Shown one piece after another: positions 1 to 11,843 of a stretch of DNA of 64,000 nucleotides. Position numbers and translations under genes: made by a program. The stretch spans positions 25,004,272 through 25,068,271 of the forward strand of contig NC_026659.2 of the NCBI RefSeq assembly GCF_000004075.3, read 5' to 3'. This DNA is from Cucumis sativus (Eukaryota > Streptophyta > Magnoliopsida > Cucurbitales > Cucurbitaceae). The notes under the pieces are model-generated. The model worked only from the letters and a program-made list of their open reading frames with translations, made no database searches and had not been told where the DNA came from. How positions within the stretch are numbered: position 1 is the stretch's first letter; every line of letters starts with the position of its first letter.

Positions 1-726
1 CTTTTAACTAAAATTTTTCTTTTTAATATATAACTTATACAAATTTTAAGTTAAAATCTATGTTTTTAAATGCTTTTTTATAATTTATTTTAAACATGGT
101 TTATGGAGTACCTCAGCATTTTGTTTATGTTTATAAAACAATAAAATCAAAACAAAATATTAGTCAAATTATATTTAAAAAAAAAAACACACATCTCAAC
201 ACAAACCCACGTCCATAGATAAAAAAAAAAAAAGAATAATTTAGTCGGAAATTGAACCCAAGACATACGTTAAGACACTCACCATATTGTTAAAAAAATA
301 ATTATACCAATGACTTCTTTAAAACTGACGTAATAACAACCTTTATACATCTTAGTTGAAAATGGTAGACCAGGTCACAATTGTTAGAAAAATTGCATTA
401 TATGACAAAAATATTTAGAAAAAAGTAACTCATACCAATTTTTTTACATATTGTAAATTTGGCAAACTTAACGATAATCTGCTTTTAAACTTGCTATTTT
501 TTTACAAATTAAAAAAGGTAAGTCACATGAAGTCTTTTATCATAATTTTTTTCTTTTGCTATTTTTACAATTTTTTCCAAAAACGACTATCATGATTTCA
601 TTTCAATTTTATCAATATTTTTTACTTTGCTCTATTTTATCATTTATTTATATTCAATATATATATATTTTTTGTCTTTTTTATTTTTCTTTAATAATAT
701 AAGTAAGAAGTAGGAAGCCGACCTCG

Positions 727-1069
727 AGCACCACGTCATTTCCAGATCTTGTGTGGCTTTCCTTTGTCATTCTCGGTGTAAACGACACGTGTCCTCAAGA
801 GAATGTAAGAATGCGATATTTTTTCTTCAGGAAATCAGGAGAGACTTTTGGATGAAATAATTCAATTCTCAAAAAAAGAAAAGAAAAACAAATGAATAAT
901 CCAAAAGACGCTGAAGTTCATAAATTCAACTCGTTATATGGAAGATAAAAAAAAAAAAAAAATCGGACGTGTAAAGCCACGTGGGGACGAAGATCCCTCC
1001 GAGAATTACTCGTTGACAACGTGTACACAGATGGGGAAAAGGATTCCAGCTTGGAAATTAATATAAAAT
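727..1069 (+). promoter_or_regulatory. ABRE/G-box cluster followed by TATA-like box, no gene recognised downstream
   Basis: Several ACGT-core elements lie close together: CACGTCAT near 733, the palindrome GACACGTGTC at 784-793, GGACGTGT near 965, the palindromic G-box CCACGTGG at 977-984 and AACGTGTAC near 1018. A TATA box candidate, TATAAAAT, follows at 1062-1069. Such clusters are typical of ABA- or stress-responsive plant promoters (established knowledge of bZIP/ABRE sites). The orientation is inferred only from the TATA position. No ORF with family resemblance follows on the plus strand, so it could drive a non-coding RNA or be a relic. Confidence 0.4.
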
Positions 1070-2218
1070 GAGGGGGACATTTGAAGTCCATTTCTGTTTC
1101 TTTAAATCAATCAATATAATTATTAGTTATTAGTTATTAATTATTAATTTTATTATTGTTTTAGTTTTCAAAATTTAAATTGTTCATCCACATTGGGAGG
1201 GAGGAGTGAGTAAGGTTTGTATTAAGTGATACTATTTTTTTTCCCCTTCTTTTTGAACTTGACCACGCCATTAACGGATCTGGTAGCCGACATGCCAAAG
1301 TCGGTCACTGTCGGCCGAGGAATTCATTATTTAATTTTAAAATCGTCTCTCTCTTTTCTTTTTCTTTTTCATATTTCTCTATGAAATGATGGTTATGGAG
1401 TTCTTCAAATCTTTAGAATAATCCAATTCATTATGAATGTTTTAAGGTTTTGGTTTCGTTCGTTTTTATTTTGGTGGAAAATGGTTGTCATTTTGGCTTT
1501 ATTATCATTAAAAAAAATAGGACTTCTCACTCTTTCAAAACCTATTGATGAGAGTGTCGTAATAGTAATTCAATCTAGTACGAGAGAAATTATTGATTCG
1601 CACAATTAGTTATTGCGCTTGGTTGAAAATAGAAGCGACACATTGCTTGATTATTGATCAACAGTAAGAGCATTTCGACTACCTTCTAAATTGAGTCTAT
1701 TAATACAATCAAAACCATATGTTACGTTGCATAATTGAAATTAAAATAAGATTTTTATAATGGTAGAATATTAAAAATATTTAAAAATCTAAAAAAAAAA
1801 TCAAATTTTATAAAGGGTGCGTATATTACTATCAAACCTACTCATAAATATTTATAAAAGTCCATCGTTATAAATATTTGGGTATAATATAAAATTTTGA
1901 TATATTTTTATTATATTTGAAAATGTCCCTAGAAAAAATTAAATAATATATATATAATAAACAAATAAACATTTGAATTCTACCGACCATTGCAAACATT
2001 TAAAACATATAATTAAACAAATAATTTTCTCTGTCCAAAGTTTTGAAAAAGAATAGGTAGGTTTGGATCTTAGATTTTCAAAAAGTATTATTTCAACTTT
2101 CAAAATTTAACGATAAAAACGTTTTTGGTCTCTACTTTTAAAATGAAAAAGTTTATATTTTCAAAATCTTAACGTATATGACAACATTATAGTAAAATTG
2201 TAAGTATATCAAAATATG

Positions 2219-2302
2219 ATAAAGTCTATCAATAATAGAAGTTTATCACTAATAAATTATTTTACAAATAATAATATATCAGTGATAGAAATCTATCACT
2301 TT
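2219..2302. repeat. Dispersed 'tctatca' repeat block
   Basis: A short AT-rich block built from alternating forms of 'tctatca' and its complement 'tgataga', giving imperfect palindromes such as TATCAGTGATAGA. Related blocks occur near 3690-3760, 10190-10262 and 10497-10535. I associate this word family with cucurbit intergenic DNA and introns. Its class is unknown; it has no coding capacity. Confidence 0.4.
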
Positions 2303-3689
2303 GTTACACTTACATGTTTTTCAAAATATTTTTGTATATTAAATTGTAATTTACAAAATTACTATTCATTATAATTAATCTTTACAAAATAAATATATTT
2401 AGTTTTAAAATCAATCTAACAATTCAAACTATAGAAGAAGGGACAATAGAGATGCATATAATATTGCATGTTACTGCAATTGACGTTAGAATAATTTGTA
2501 CTAACTATTATAACCTACAATAAATTATAATGTTACTATTTCAAATCATTCTCTCTCGATTGCATTGTTTATATCATGTGTACCACTTACTGCCTATCCT
2601 CCCTCCCATTATTTGTTAACCCAGTTCATTTATGTATTAAACACATAAATTAGAAATAATACGCCATATATTTTTTAAAAAACTTTTAAACTATATTTTA
2701 TAAGTTGGACTATTTTTTTCGTCGCTAACCTAATATTTTGATTCATCATTGATGTCAATGTGAACATAATTCCATTGACATGAATTCGAACTATATCAAT
2801 CTAAAGCGAAAGTGATGTTGTTACTATTGAATTAAACTTATTTTTATGTAAATATACACATATAGTAATAAGATATTTAATTTAAAAAATACAGATCATT
2901 CATGTCAATCTCATCATAAAATAATTGAATTCATCCATTGCAACCACTGCTATTAAATAAAATGACATTGCGTGATTTAAATTTTAAATCACAGCTAAAT
3001 CCAAAGAAGTAACTTAATAAAAACCGAACCATTAATTAAAAATAATCACTAGCTAGGCTTCATTATTTATAGTACCTTGTATTATGTTTCAAATTAATTC
3101 TCTGTATCAAGTATAATCTTACCAAACTTATAATTAAATGTAGTTCAATAACCCAGATACGATCGTGGTACATTATTGTTTCAAATTTATGACTCCATAA
3201 ATCAATTATAAAAGAAATATAAAAAAGAAAGGTTAAAATGTCATACATTCATTTTTTTTCAAGTTCAGTGTAATTTTAACTTCTATAAATTTTTTATTAT
3301 TGATCTTTTAAATTTTTTGTTTATTTAAAAAAAAAAACACTTTCACTAACAACTTTGAAAGCATAATTTTCAATGTTATACGTTTTTTAAATGATAAAAA
3401 TTATATTTAGCAGGTGGGAATGAAAATTAGTTTTAGTTAATTAAATTTAAGATTTATTGGAAATATAGTAAAATAAACAAACTTCAAAGTATATTATATA
3501 AAACTGTGTGTTTTCTTGTTTTTTTTATAAAAGAAATCATTTCTCTAGTTAATTTAACACACCCTTACCTTTAATACGATAAATTTATTATTATTTTTTT
3601 AATGTTTAATAAATCCAACTATTTATAAGTTAAAGATTTCTGCCATATTTATAGTTTAGTTAAATATTCATATAAATTTATTAATAATA

Positions 3690-3760
3690 AAAGTTTATAC
3701 AAATCTATTAGAGATAAATACTAATAGTGACCGATAAGAATCTATCATTGATATTATCGA
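3690..3760. repeat. Dispersed 'tctatca' repeat block
   Basis: Second block of the same word family as at 2219-2302, with 'aatctattagagataaa' and 'gaatctatcattgata' segments. It is diverged from the first block, so the similarity is at word level only. Confidence 0.3.
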
Positions 3761-4300
3761 CAATTAAATGTTATACCAGTGGGACATTTTTCTATTTTTG
3801 TAATGAGTCTTGACATATTTTTGATATGTGAGTTTTCTTAAAAGGAAAATGTATTTTTTTGAATTCGTAGAAAGTAAAATATTTAATGTTAAATGGTTTT
3901 GTTGGTGGTAGGAACGTAAATAGTTGGTCAAAATTATTTATTTACTTTTTGTCTTTTTTGTTTATATTTATTTTTAAATGGCAGAAATCCGAGACCCGAT
4001 GGATGCGATTTTTTAAAAAGAATATTACGGAATCATCCCCAACACCAACAGGCAGAGGCAGCCACATCCGAAAGGGTAAAAGAGGAAAATCCTTTATTTA
4101 TTAAAATCCTGCTAATAAACAAACTGGAATTTCAAAATTAAAAAACTATTTTTTTAATTATTTTTTTCATAATAGTCACTTGCCACTCACGCCCAACTCT
4201 CTCCTCTCAAATCTTACAAACAAAGAAATTTTCTTTTCTTTGAGTTGATATTGCGCTTTCGAATAAACTCTCTCTTTCAACAATTTCACCCTCCGATTTG

Positions 4301-4411
4301 ATGCATCAACTGCAATGAAACTCTACAGATGATTCACCAGTGTTTAAGCTTCTCCTTCATTCTTCTTCTTTTATTGCTTTTTTATGAAGCCTCCTTGGTC
4401 GATTTCTTCTG
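4301..4411 (+). promoter_or_regulatory. Three chained upstream ORFs in the presumed leader of the U-box gene
   Basis: Within the pyrimidine-rich leader (about 4190-4411) three short ORFs follow one another and each stop overlaps the next start as ATGA. They are 4301-4318 (5 codons plus stop), 4315-4332 (5 codons plus stop) and one starting at 4329. The third is 27 codons long and hydrophobic. It runs into a splice donor (TCTG|gtaatt, GT at 4412); joining to the acceptor ending at 4914 creates its TGA exactly at the junction. The later leader part (4915-4974) adds two further ATGs (4942 and 4962), both out of frame with the main start. The leader extent is inferred, not measured. Confidence 0.45.
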
Positions 4412-4974
4412 GTAATTTCCAATCTTGAATCTCTCATTATTGCTTCTGATTTGGTATTTGTTATTGTTTTTTTTTTTTGTTGATTTTGGAGTATTGGGTT
4501 TTCGTTCCTTGAATCTTTATGAAAATGGAAGGTTAGTTGCTGTTTGGGTTATTTCCGCTTGGGATTTCTGGTTAGGGTGTCCTTTTCAAATCGATTTAAA
4601 AAATTATTTTCAATGAAGGGAGACGGGACGAAATTGGAAGTGGTTTCGGGTGCTTGGGATTTAGGTGGGAATATGAATGGACGGTTAGTATTCATGTGGG
4701 AGTAATATGATATTACTTGGTTTTAGTTGAGGAATAATGAGTATATTCATTCAATGACTTATGTTTGAAATTGGAAATTTCTAGATTTGATTTGTTTTCA
4801 TTGAAGAACTCTCTAATGGGTATTTTAGGGATATGTTTTAATATTTGAATATTTGTATTGTTAATTGAAGTTTCAACTGCCCGTTTTTTTCTTTTTTTTT
4901 GCCATTTTATTCAGAGTCTTTTATCTTTTTTGGCAACTCAGATGACATAGATTTTCCTTGATGAGCATAAAATT

Positions 4975-7900
4975 ATGGATGTTCCCGAGGTTGAAGAAAT
5001 ATTTTTTGCTGCCGGTGATGCCAAGGTATGAGCTGAAATATATTTTCTGCCTCTTATATATGGTTTCAAATGAGTATTGATGATATTGTAACTTCCTGGT
5101 GGCCTTAAGCCCGTTTTCTTTTGGTACGTTTATACATTGGCAGGTTTATTACTAAAAATAAATACATGAATAAGAAAAGAAAGAAAAAGAACGTTGATGT
5201 GTTTGTTCTGCATAATAATTTCAAGAAGACCTCCTATGACTTTTTTCTATGTTCAACTCACAGAAGTTATGAACTCTTGGCTTGTAGCCACTACTACCTG
5301 TTATAGTAAGTAACTGTTTTCATTTGAGACAGAAGATTTTTCAGTTTCTAACTAAGCACTTTTTGTTAACTCAAAATTTTGTAGAAATCAAACTGTATAC
5401 GTAATTTTAGTGGCGTGATGTAATCTGGTTTATATGCTTGGTTGTGACTGGGGTGGTTGAATGTGTGAGGAGTTAAGTTTCCTTGTAAGTTAGTAGTTAA
5501 TAAGTTGAATTCTTAAGTTGTAATACTTTATGTTTTGTAATGAATGTTGCAACCATTTAAATAGTATACCGGCAGTCAAAATACTTTAGTGTAGTGATAT
5601 CTGTTTCTACCAGATGCATATTATCTTTCTCTGGTGTGAATTATTTATTTTCCTCACATTTTCAGTTACATGGAGAAATGTACAAGAAACTCGCTGCAAT
5701 TTATGGCCAAGTTATGTCAATTTTCCCTTCCTTGGAAGCAGCACGACCTAGAAGCAAAACTGGTATCCAGGCTTTATGTTCATTACATGTAGCTCTTGAG
5801 AAGGCTAAGAACACTCTTCGGCATTGCTCAGAATCCAGTAAACTCTACTTGGTATGGCTTGACAATTACCATTACTCCAACAATTCTCTTATACAACTTC
5901 TAGTTTTAATCACAAGGAATAGCCAACTAATGTATAAAACTATTATGCTCTACTTCCTTTTTCTTTGTCTAAGTCACTATGGATGCCCTGTGTATGGGTT
6001 TGCATTTGTATGACAGGCAATAACTGGAGATGCTGTTCAAGCCAAATTTGAAAAGGCAAGATGTTCTCTTGAAGTTAGTCTTATATGCGTTGAAGATATT
6101 GTTTCACAATCAATTGGATTTCAGGTGAAGATTGCTCTGTTTCATTTCTTGTTTTCCTTTCTCTTGCCATGCTTTTGACTGAACCTGTCTCCTGACATGA
6201 TTATGGTGATTAGAATGCTGTTCAAATCCATTTCATTGGGCAGAGTTCTGGAAGCAGCATAGTGAAAGTTCATAATTTTGATTTTGAAAGAAGCTTAATC
6301 TCGATTTGTTATTCATTCTTCCTTTATTAGATCACATAATGAACTCAATCACGTCAAACCTCAGTCACTTTGATCATTTACATTTGGAATATGCTAAAAA
6401 GTCCTAAAAGGCTTAGAGATGAATTTTAGTATGATCATAACTGTGTATCTTGTGTTTTGTTTTGGTTCAAATTTACGGTATCATCAATGGCTTATGTAAA
6501 TGGTACTTTTTCCAGATTCAGCAGATAGTGAACGAACTCAAGGACACTGTTTTCTTACTTGACCCACTTGAAAAACAAGTTGGTGATGATATCATTGCAT
6601 TACTCTTGCAAGAAAGAAAATTTGATGATTCCAATGGTCACAATGAGCTGGAGCATTTTCATCAGGCTGCCACAAAACTTGGAATTACCTCCTCCAAAGC
6701 AGCCCTCACAGAGAGGAGAGCTCTTAAGAGGCTCATAGAACGAGCTCGCTTAGAAGAAGACAAGCGAAAGGAATCGATTGTAGCTTACCTTTTGCATCTA
6801 ATGAGGAAGTATTCTAAGTTATTTAGAAGTGAGTTGACAGATGACAATGACTCACAGAGTGGGTCAACTCCTTGTTCTCCTACTGTTCGGTGTTCTCTTG
6901 AGGATAATGGAATTGCAGCAAATGGTCAAGTCTTTGAACAGCAGCTTTCAAAGCTTAGTTCTTTCAATTTCAAGCCAAATTATAGGATATCAGGGCAGAT
7001 GCCTCTACCACCTGAGGAGTTAAGGTGTCCAATATCATTGCAGCTTATGTACGACCCTGTCATAATTGATTCTGGGCAAACATATGAAAGGATCTGTATA
7101 GAGAAGTGGTTCAGCGATGGTCATAAAACCTGCCCGAAGACTCAACAGAGACTCTCCCACCTGTCTTTGACACCTAATTACTCTGTCAAGGGTCTCATTG
7201 CTAGTTGGTGTGAACATAACGGAGTTCCAATCTTGGATGGCCCCCCAAAGTCACTTGATCTGAATTATTGGAGGCTTGCATTGTCTGATTCTGAATCTGG
7301 AAAATCACGATCTGCGGATAATGTTGGCTCTAACACGTTGAAGGAAGTTAAGGTAGTTCCTTTGGAGGAAAGTGGAACAATTAAGGATGCTGAAGGAAAT
7401 GAAGCAGATGATCATACGTACATGGAGGAGACATCAGATTTTATTACAATTGAGAGTTGTGTAAATTTTATGGCAGTATTGACTGCAGAAGGAGATTTGA
7501 GAAAGAAATGTAAGGTTGTGGAGCAAATAAGACTTTCATTGAAGGATGACGATGAAGCTCGAATTTTGATGGGAGCCAATGGCTTTGCTGAAGCACTTAT
7601 GGACTTCCTAACTTTAGCTCTTATTGAAGAAAATAGTGATGCTCAGGAAACTGGAGCCATGGCTCTCTTCAATCTTTCTGTCAACAACAACAGGTCTGTA
7701 CTGTTTATCTAATCCTACATTTGAAATGAAAGTACATTTCGGCCATGCGGTGGACTGGATAGCGGTCAATCTAGCATCTTATATGAATAATTGTCTGCAT
7801 ATTTCATGTTTATGCCGAGGAAATCATGGTGGAATCACATGTAATTGAATTTCTTGTGACTTGCATCATGCATGTCAATTATTATCATTTCATCATATTT

Positions 7901-8879
7901 CTCGCTTCTAATGATGGAGTCTGGTAATAGTTTTTTTCTTTTCAAATTTAATCATTCGGGATATAAAATTGGTAAGAATTTATTGGATGATTGGTTACTG
8001 GTTGAACTCCTGGTCCCTCTCTCTCTCTCTCTATTGTGAATTGATGGCTTAAACTGTCCAATAAGTATAACATAGTTGTGATTTGTAAATTTCATCAGAA
8101 ACAGGGAAATGATGATAGCAGCAGGCGTAATCTCGTTGTTGGAGAACATGATTTTGAAATCCAATTTACATGGACCTGCAACAGCTCTATATCTGAATCT
8201 TTCCTGCCTAGAAGATGCTAAACCAATCATTAGTTCGAGTACAGCGGTTCCTTTCCTGATCCAGCTGCTTACTAGTAATGACGAATCCCAAACTAAGCTC
8301 GATGCACTTCATACCCTTTATAACCTTTCAACCACACCTTCCATCATTCCTATTCTTCTTTCCACTGGTATTGTTGGCGGACTTCAATCTTTCCTCACAT
8401 CGCCCAGTGACAGCATATGGACAGAGACTTCCTTAGCTATCTTAATGAACTTAGCTTCAAGCAAGTTAGGGATAGAAGAAATAACTTCAGCCCCGGAGCT
8501 TATAAGTGGATTAGCAGCCATTGTTGATGCTGGGGAACGTGCTGAACGGGAGCAAGCGGTATCATGCTTGTTGGTTTTGTGTAGAGGGAGTGAAAAATGC
8601 AGTCAAATGGTGTTACAGGAAGGAGTTATTCCAGGATTGGTTGCGATTACGGTAAACGGGACTTCGAGAGGGAAAGTAAAAGCGCAAAAACTTCTGATGT
8701 TGTTTAGGGAGCAGAGGCAAAAAGATACTGATATCACTCAACAGCGAGATGGAAATAGTGACACAGCCATGGCTGCTCCAGATCCTAAGCCACTATGCAA
8801 ATCAGTGTCGAAGAAAAAGATGGGGAAAGCGCTAAGCTTTTTTGCGAAGAGCAAACGATTTTCACTATACCAATGTTGA
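4975..8879 (+). CDS. PUB45: U-box / ARM-repeat E3 ubiquitin ligase (PUB45/PUB6/PUB7 type)
   Basis: Plant U-box E3 ligase that accepts an E2-ubiquitin conjugate through the U-box and binds substrates through ARM repeats. Coding exons: 4975-5025, 5666-5851, 6017-6124, 6516-7693, 8099-8879, all with GT-AG borders and consistent phase, giving 767 residues, as expected for PUB45 (768). The N-terminus opens MDVPEVEE and contains the family segment [14 protein letters not shown] and the UND helices. The U-box lies at about residues 278-350 ([20 protein letters not shown], then [11 protein letters not shown] and CPKTQQ). ARM repeats follow from about 430, including [13 protein letters not shown] and [13 protein letters not shown], and the protein ends KRFSLYQC like its relatives. 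The start at 4975 fits the family's MDV-x-EVEE opening. Intron 4 carries a (CT)8 run at 8017-8032. The choice among PUB45, PUB6 and PUB7 is uncertain. Confidence 0.95.
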
Positions 8880-9335
8880 GCTCATCGTCCTTGTAAATGC
8901 TGCTGTATCATATGTATGTATATTTCCTTTTTGTTCCACTGGTTTCTTATCCCTATCAAGTGTAAACCACTCTTAGTTTGGTTTCTTGGTTAGTTTTTTC
9001 TTTTTCTAATAGGACTAGAAATGTACAGGTTTCTGTAATTAATGATTTCTTATCATTTTCTCCATTTTTTGAGTAGAACATGTTTATGTAAAAAAGACAC
9101 AATTTTTTAGTTTACTTATCACCTCTCTTGCTATGCCATGACAGATTTTGTGCTTTATTGATTTGATTAGGTTTGGTCTTTTAGTATTTGAAGAATACTA
9201 AAATGTATTGGTTCAGATTGGTTTTGTATTGGAAAAAACTAACCAAAAACAACAAAAACGAAGGTAATATATAACCCTAAACCCAAATATTGAGTATTAG
9301 TGATACAAACATTCATTCACGATTCATTGTCGTCC
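8880..9335. other. 3' UTR of the U-box gene and convergent spacer
   Basis: Begins right after the U-box gene stop and ends at the stop of the minus-strand AAA-ATPase relic, so the two genes converge here. It should hold both 3' UTRs. The sequence is T-rich near 8990-9070. No further gene is seen. Confidence 0.6.
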
Positions 9336-11843
9336 TCATCTGTTTCGCCTTCTTTTGTTTACCTTTCTCTCCTTTAAATCTTCTTCCTCAATATCTTGAA
9401 TACTCTTACCATCGACCTTTGCAATCACTTCAGAATTACACTCTTTCTCCATCTTCTTCCTCTTCTTGTTGTTGATGAATTCAGTGACAGATTCAAGTAC
9501 CACATCAGCATCCTCACTTTTCATGAGCTCTTCTGCATTTTCTGCAGGTGTGACCTCCACCTCCATTATAAGGTCTTGGATTTCTTTGAAACGTCGATGG
9601 TGATTTATTTGCAAATAATTAGAGGCTAAAGTTTCGAATCCAGAAGGAGTCAAGTAAGTGAGGTGGACGTGCATGTCCATGCGTCCAGGTCTTAGCAATG
9701 CAGGATCCAATTTTTCCTTATGGTTCGTTGTGAAAACTATTATTCTTGCATCCCCCAACTTGACCATAAATCATCTATCACGTTTAATACTCCAGATAAA
9801 GTCAACTGCATTTTTTCAACATAAACACAAAATGTTGGTTAAAAGTTTAAAAAGTTAATTTCAATTACAACACTGCCAAAAATATTTATAAATATACTTA
9901 AATATTGTGAATTTCTTTTTTTATGTTTTGGTTTATTTTACTATATTTGAATATAACACTTTTTCATTTTCAAATTCTGACTTTTATATAATATTAGTGA
10001 AAACTAGCTAGAGGTAACTCTTGTTAGTCTTTGGAGAACATGTTTGTTTTCAAGTTATTTCTTGTATAAATGTTTTAATTTTTAAGACAATTTTAAAAAA
10101 AATACTCTTTTAAAGATAGAGAAATTATCAAAAATAGCAAATTTGAGAAAATATTTACAATATATAACAAAAAATTTTAAATTCTGTTACATTGATAGAC
10201 GTTGATGTGTGATATTGATAGAAATTAATAGAAGTCTATCAATTTTTATCGTTCATAGAATCCAAAATTGATAAATATTTTAATTCATTTTGTTACTTTT
10301 AACAATGAATTTTAAAAGTATATTTTTTTAAGTTTATAAAGTTAGCTTTTGATTTTAAGGATTTGTTTGGATTAACTAGAGATATTTTTTTTCTTTCAAA
10401 AACTCATTTTGATTTAATTTCTTTCTTTTCTTAAAAAAATATACTTAATAATGGAATAGACACTTCTATCCTAGATTTATTGTTCGTGATAAAATACATT
10501 AATAGATGTTTATCAATTTTTTCATTAATAGATTCGAAAATTATAATATAGTTTACAAAATACTTTAATTTGTTTTGTAACATCTTAAAATTTGAATTAT
10601 TTTTTATCAAAACTTTTTTGATAAAAAAAATAGTAAATTTGATAAAATAATTAAACTATACCAAAATTAAATTTTAGATTATGTGAATATGAAATATTGG
10701 TTAGATATTAGTTTCACATTGACAGTCAGAATAATTTTTTTAATATTTTAATTTATTTTACTATTTAAAAAATGATTGTATTACCATAATTCATAATTAA
10801 TAAATTATGCTGTTCCAAATTTGGGTGTGAAACAAATTGGCTCACCTGGCTGTCACCGCCGTCACGTCTGCCATTGGTACGGTCCTGAAGCTCAGCACTG
10901 CAATCAATATCCTCAATCACAATAATGGACCTATCAGCAGTGGACAACAGCCATTGTTCTAAGCGTCGAGTTATTCCGAACACTGGTAAGCTCCAAATCA
11001 TAAATATTAAACTTCAAATAATCGGCCATGGCCGCCACCAAGCTCGATTTCCCTGTTCCTGGTGGCCCATAAAGAAGGTACCCTCTTTTCCAAGCCTTCC
11101 CAATTCTCTTATAAAATTCCCTTCTCCTCACAAACCTATCCAAATCATCCATCAATTCCTTCTTCTTCTTCAAATCCATAGCCAAATTCCCAAAGCTACA
11201 ACTATTCTGCAAAACAATCGAATCCTCATTCGCATGTCTTATCATTAGCGCATAAAGCTTCACCACTCTGTTTTCTTCCTCTATCGCTTTTGCTCTTTCC
11301 ATGATGAACGGAAGGTAAATCTTCATTACCGAGTCTTTATTCTTCTTGTTGAAGCTCATTTGGTAATGCCGTTTTTCAAATGTTTCCGTTGTTTGAGCAG
11401 GAATATCAGAATCGAAATTCATGATCTGTTTTTCTGTAGAAATCATTTCCCAGGCGATTTCGATCCCTTCGAATTCTTCAATTAGTAATTCGCCTTTGTT
11501 GATTTTGAACGTTACATTGGTTTCACCTGGAGCCTTGAAAGCCTTGAGATTCTTAAGAGATCGGGAGATTTTTGTAGAGAGGTACGTTTCGGATGCTGTG
11601 TAAAGCTCGTTAATGGCGATTCCGTTGTTCTCTTCGATAATGATAAGGATTTGAGACGAGATTGAACTGAAAATGGGAGTTGAATTTGAAGGAGATTTGG
11701 TCACGGAGTTTTTGGGGGATGATACGGGAGATGATTGATTGGGTTTCGGAGATCAATGTCCGAACCACCATTGTAGAAGCGGCGAAGGAAGTGTAAACTG
11801 TGAAAACAGAGGATGTTGATGGCATTTTAGTTAGAAACGACAT
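9336..11843 (-). pseudogene. AAA-ATPase (BCS1/HSR4-like, ASD-AAA family) with three frameshifts
   Basis: Relic of a plant AAA-ATPase with an N-terminal AAA-associated (ASD) domain. The start MSFLTKMPSTSSVF at 11843 precedes a single membrane segment. Walker A (YGPPGTGKSS) and Walker B (IIVIEDIDCS) lie in the first exon (10846-11843). A 1.04-kb intron (9806-10845, GT-AG, phase 0) leads to the second exon (9336-9805) with FTTNHKEKLDPALLRPGRMD and the family's VTPAENAEELMKSEDAD. Reading needs three frame changes: near 11668-11676 (CATTTTCAG), near 10951-10952 (one extra C on the plus strand before LSTADRS), and near 9753-9760 (a missing base in the expected SSCGDAR). The normally conserved DGLW is DDLW. 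Catalytic motifs survive, so decay is recent; three single-base assembly errors are the alternative. Confidence 0.85.
10190..10262. repeat. Dispersed 'tctatca' repeat inside the AAA-ATPase relic intron
   Basis: The block with 'attgatagacgttgatg' and 'agaagtctatcaattttta' resembles the intergenic blocks at 2219 and 3690. A further fragment lies near 10497-10535. Its presence shows that repeat insertion has expanded this intron. Confidence 0.35.

Larger units (their letters stand above)
1..4180. other. AT-rich intergenic region
   Basis: No coding sequence that I can support. The stretch is very AT-rich, with many poly-A/T runs; the short open frames (for example 3063-3248 minus and 3886-4104 plus) have low-complexity composition and no family resemblance. 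It holds an ABRE/G-box cluster with a TATA-like box (727-1069) and two blocks of a dispersed 'tctatca' repeat, listed separately. The last kilobase should contain the promoter of the U-box gene. Confidence 0.7.

Noticed and set aside
10925-11248. 107-codon plus-strand ORF
   Set aside because: It is the antisense shadow of the AAA-ATPase relic's conserved exon.
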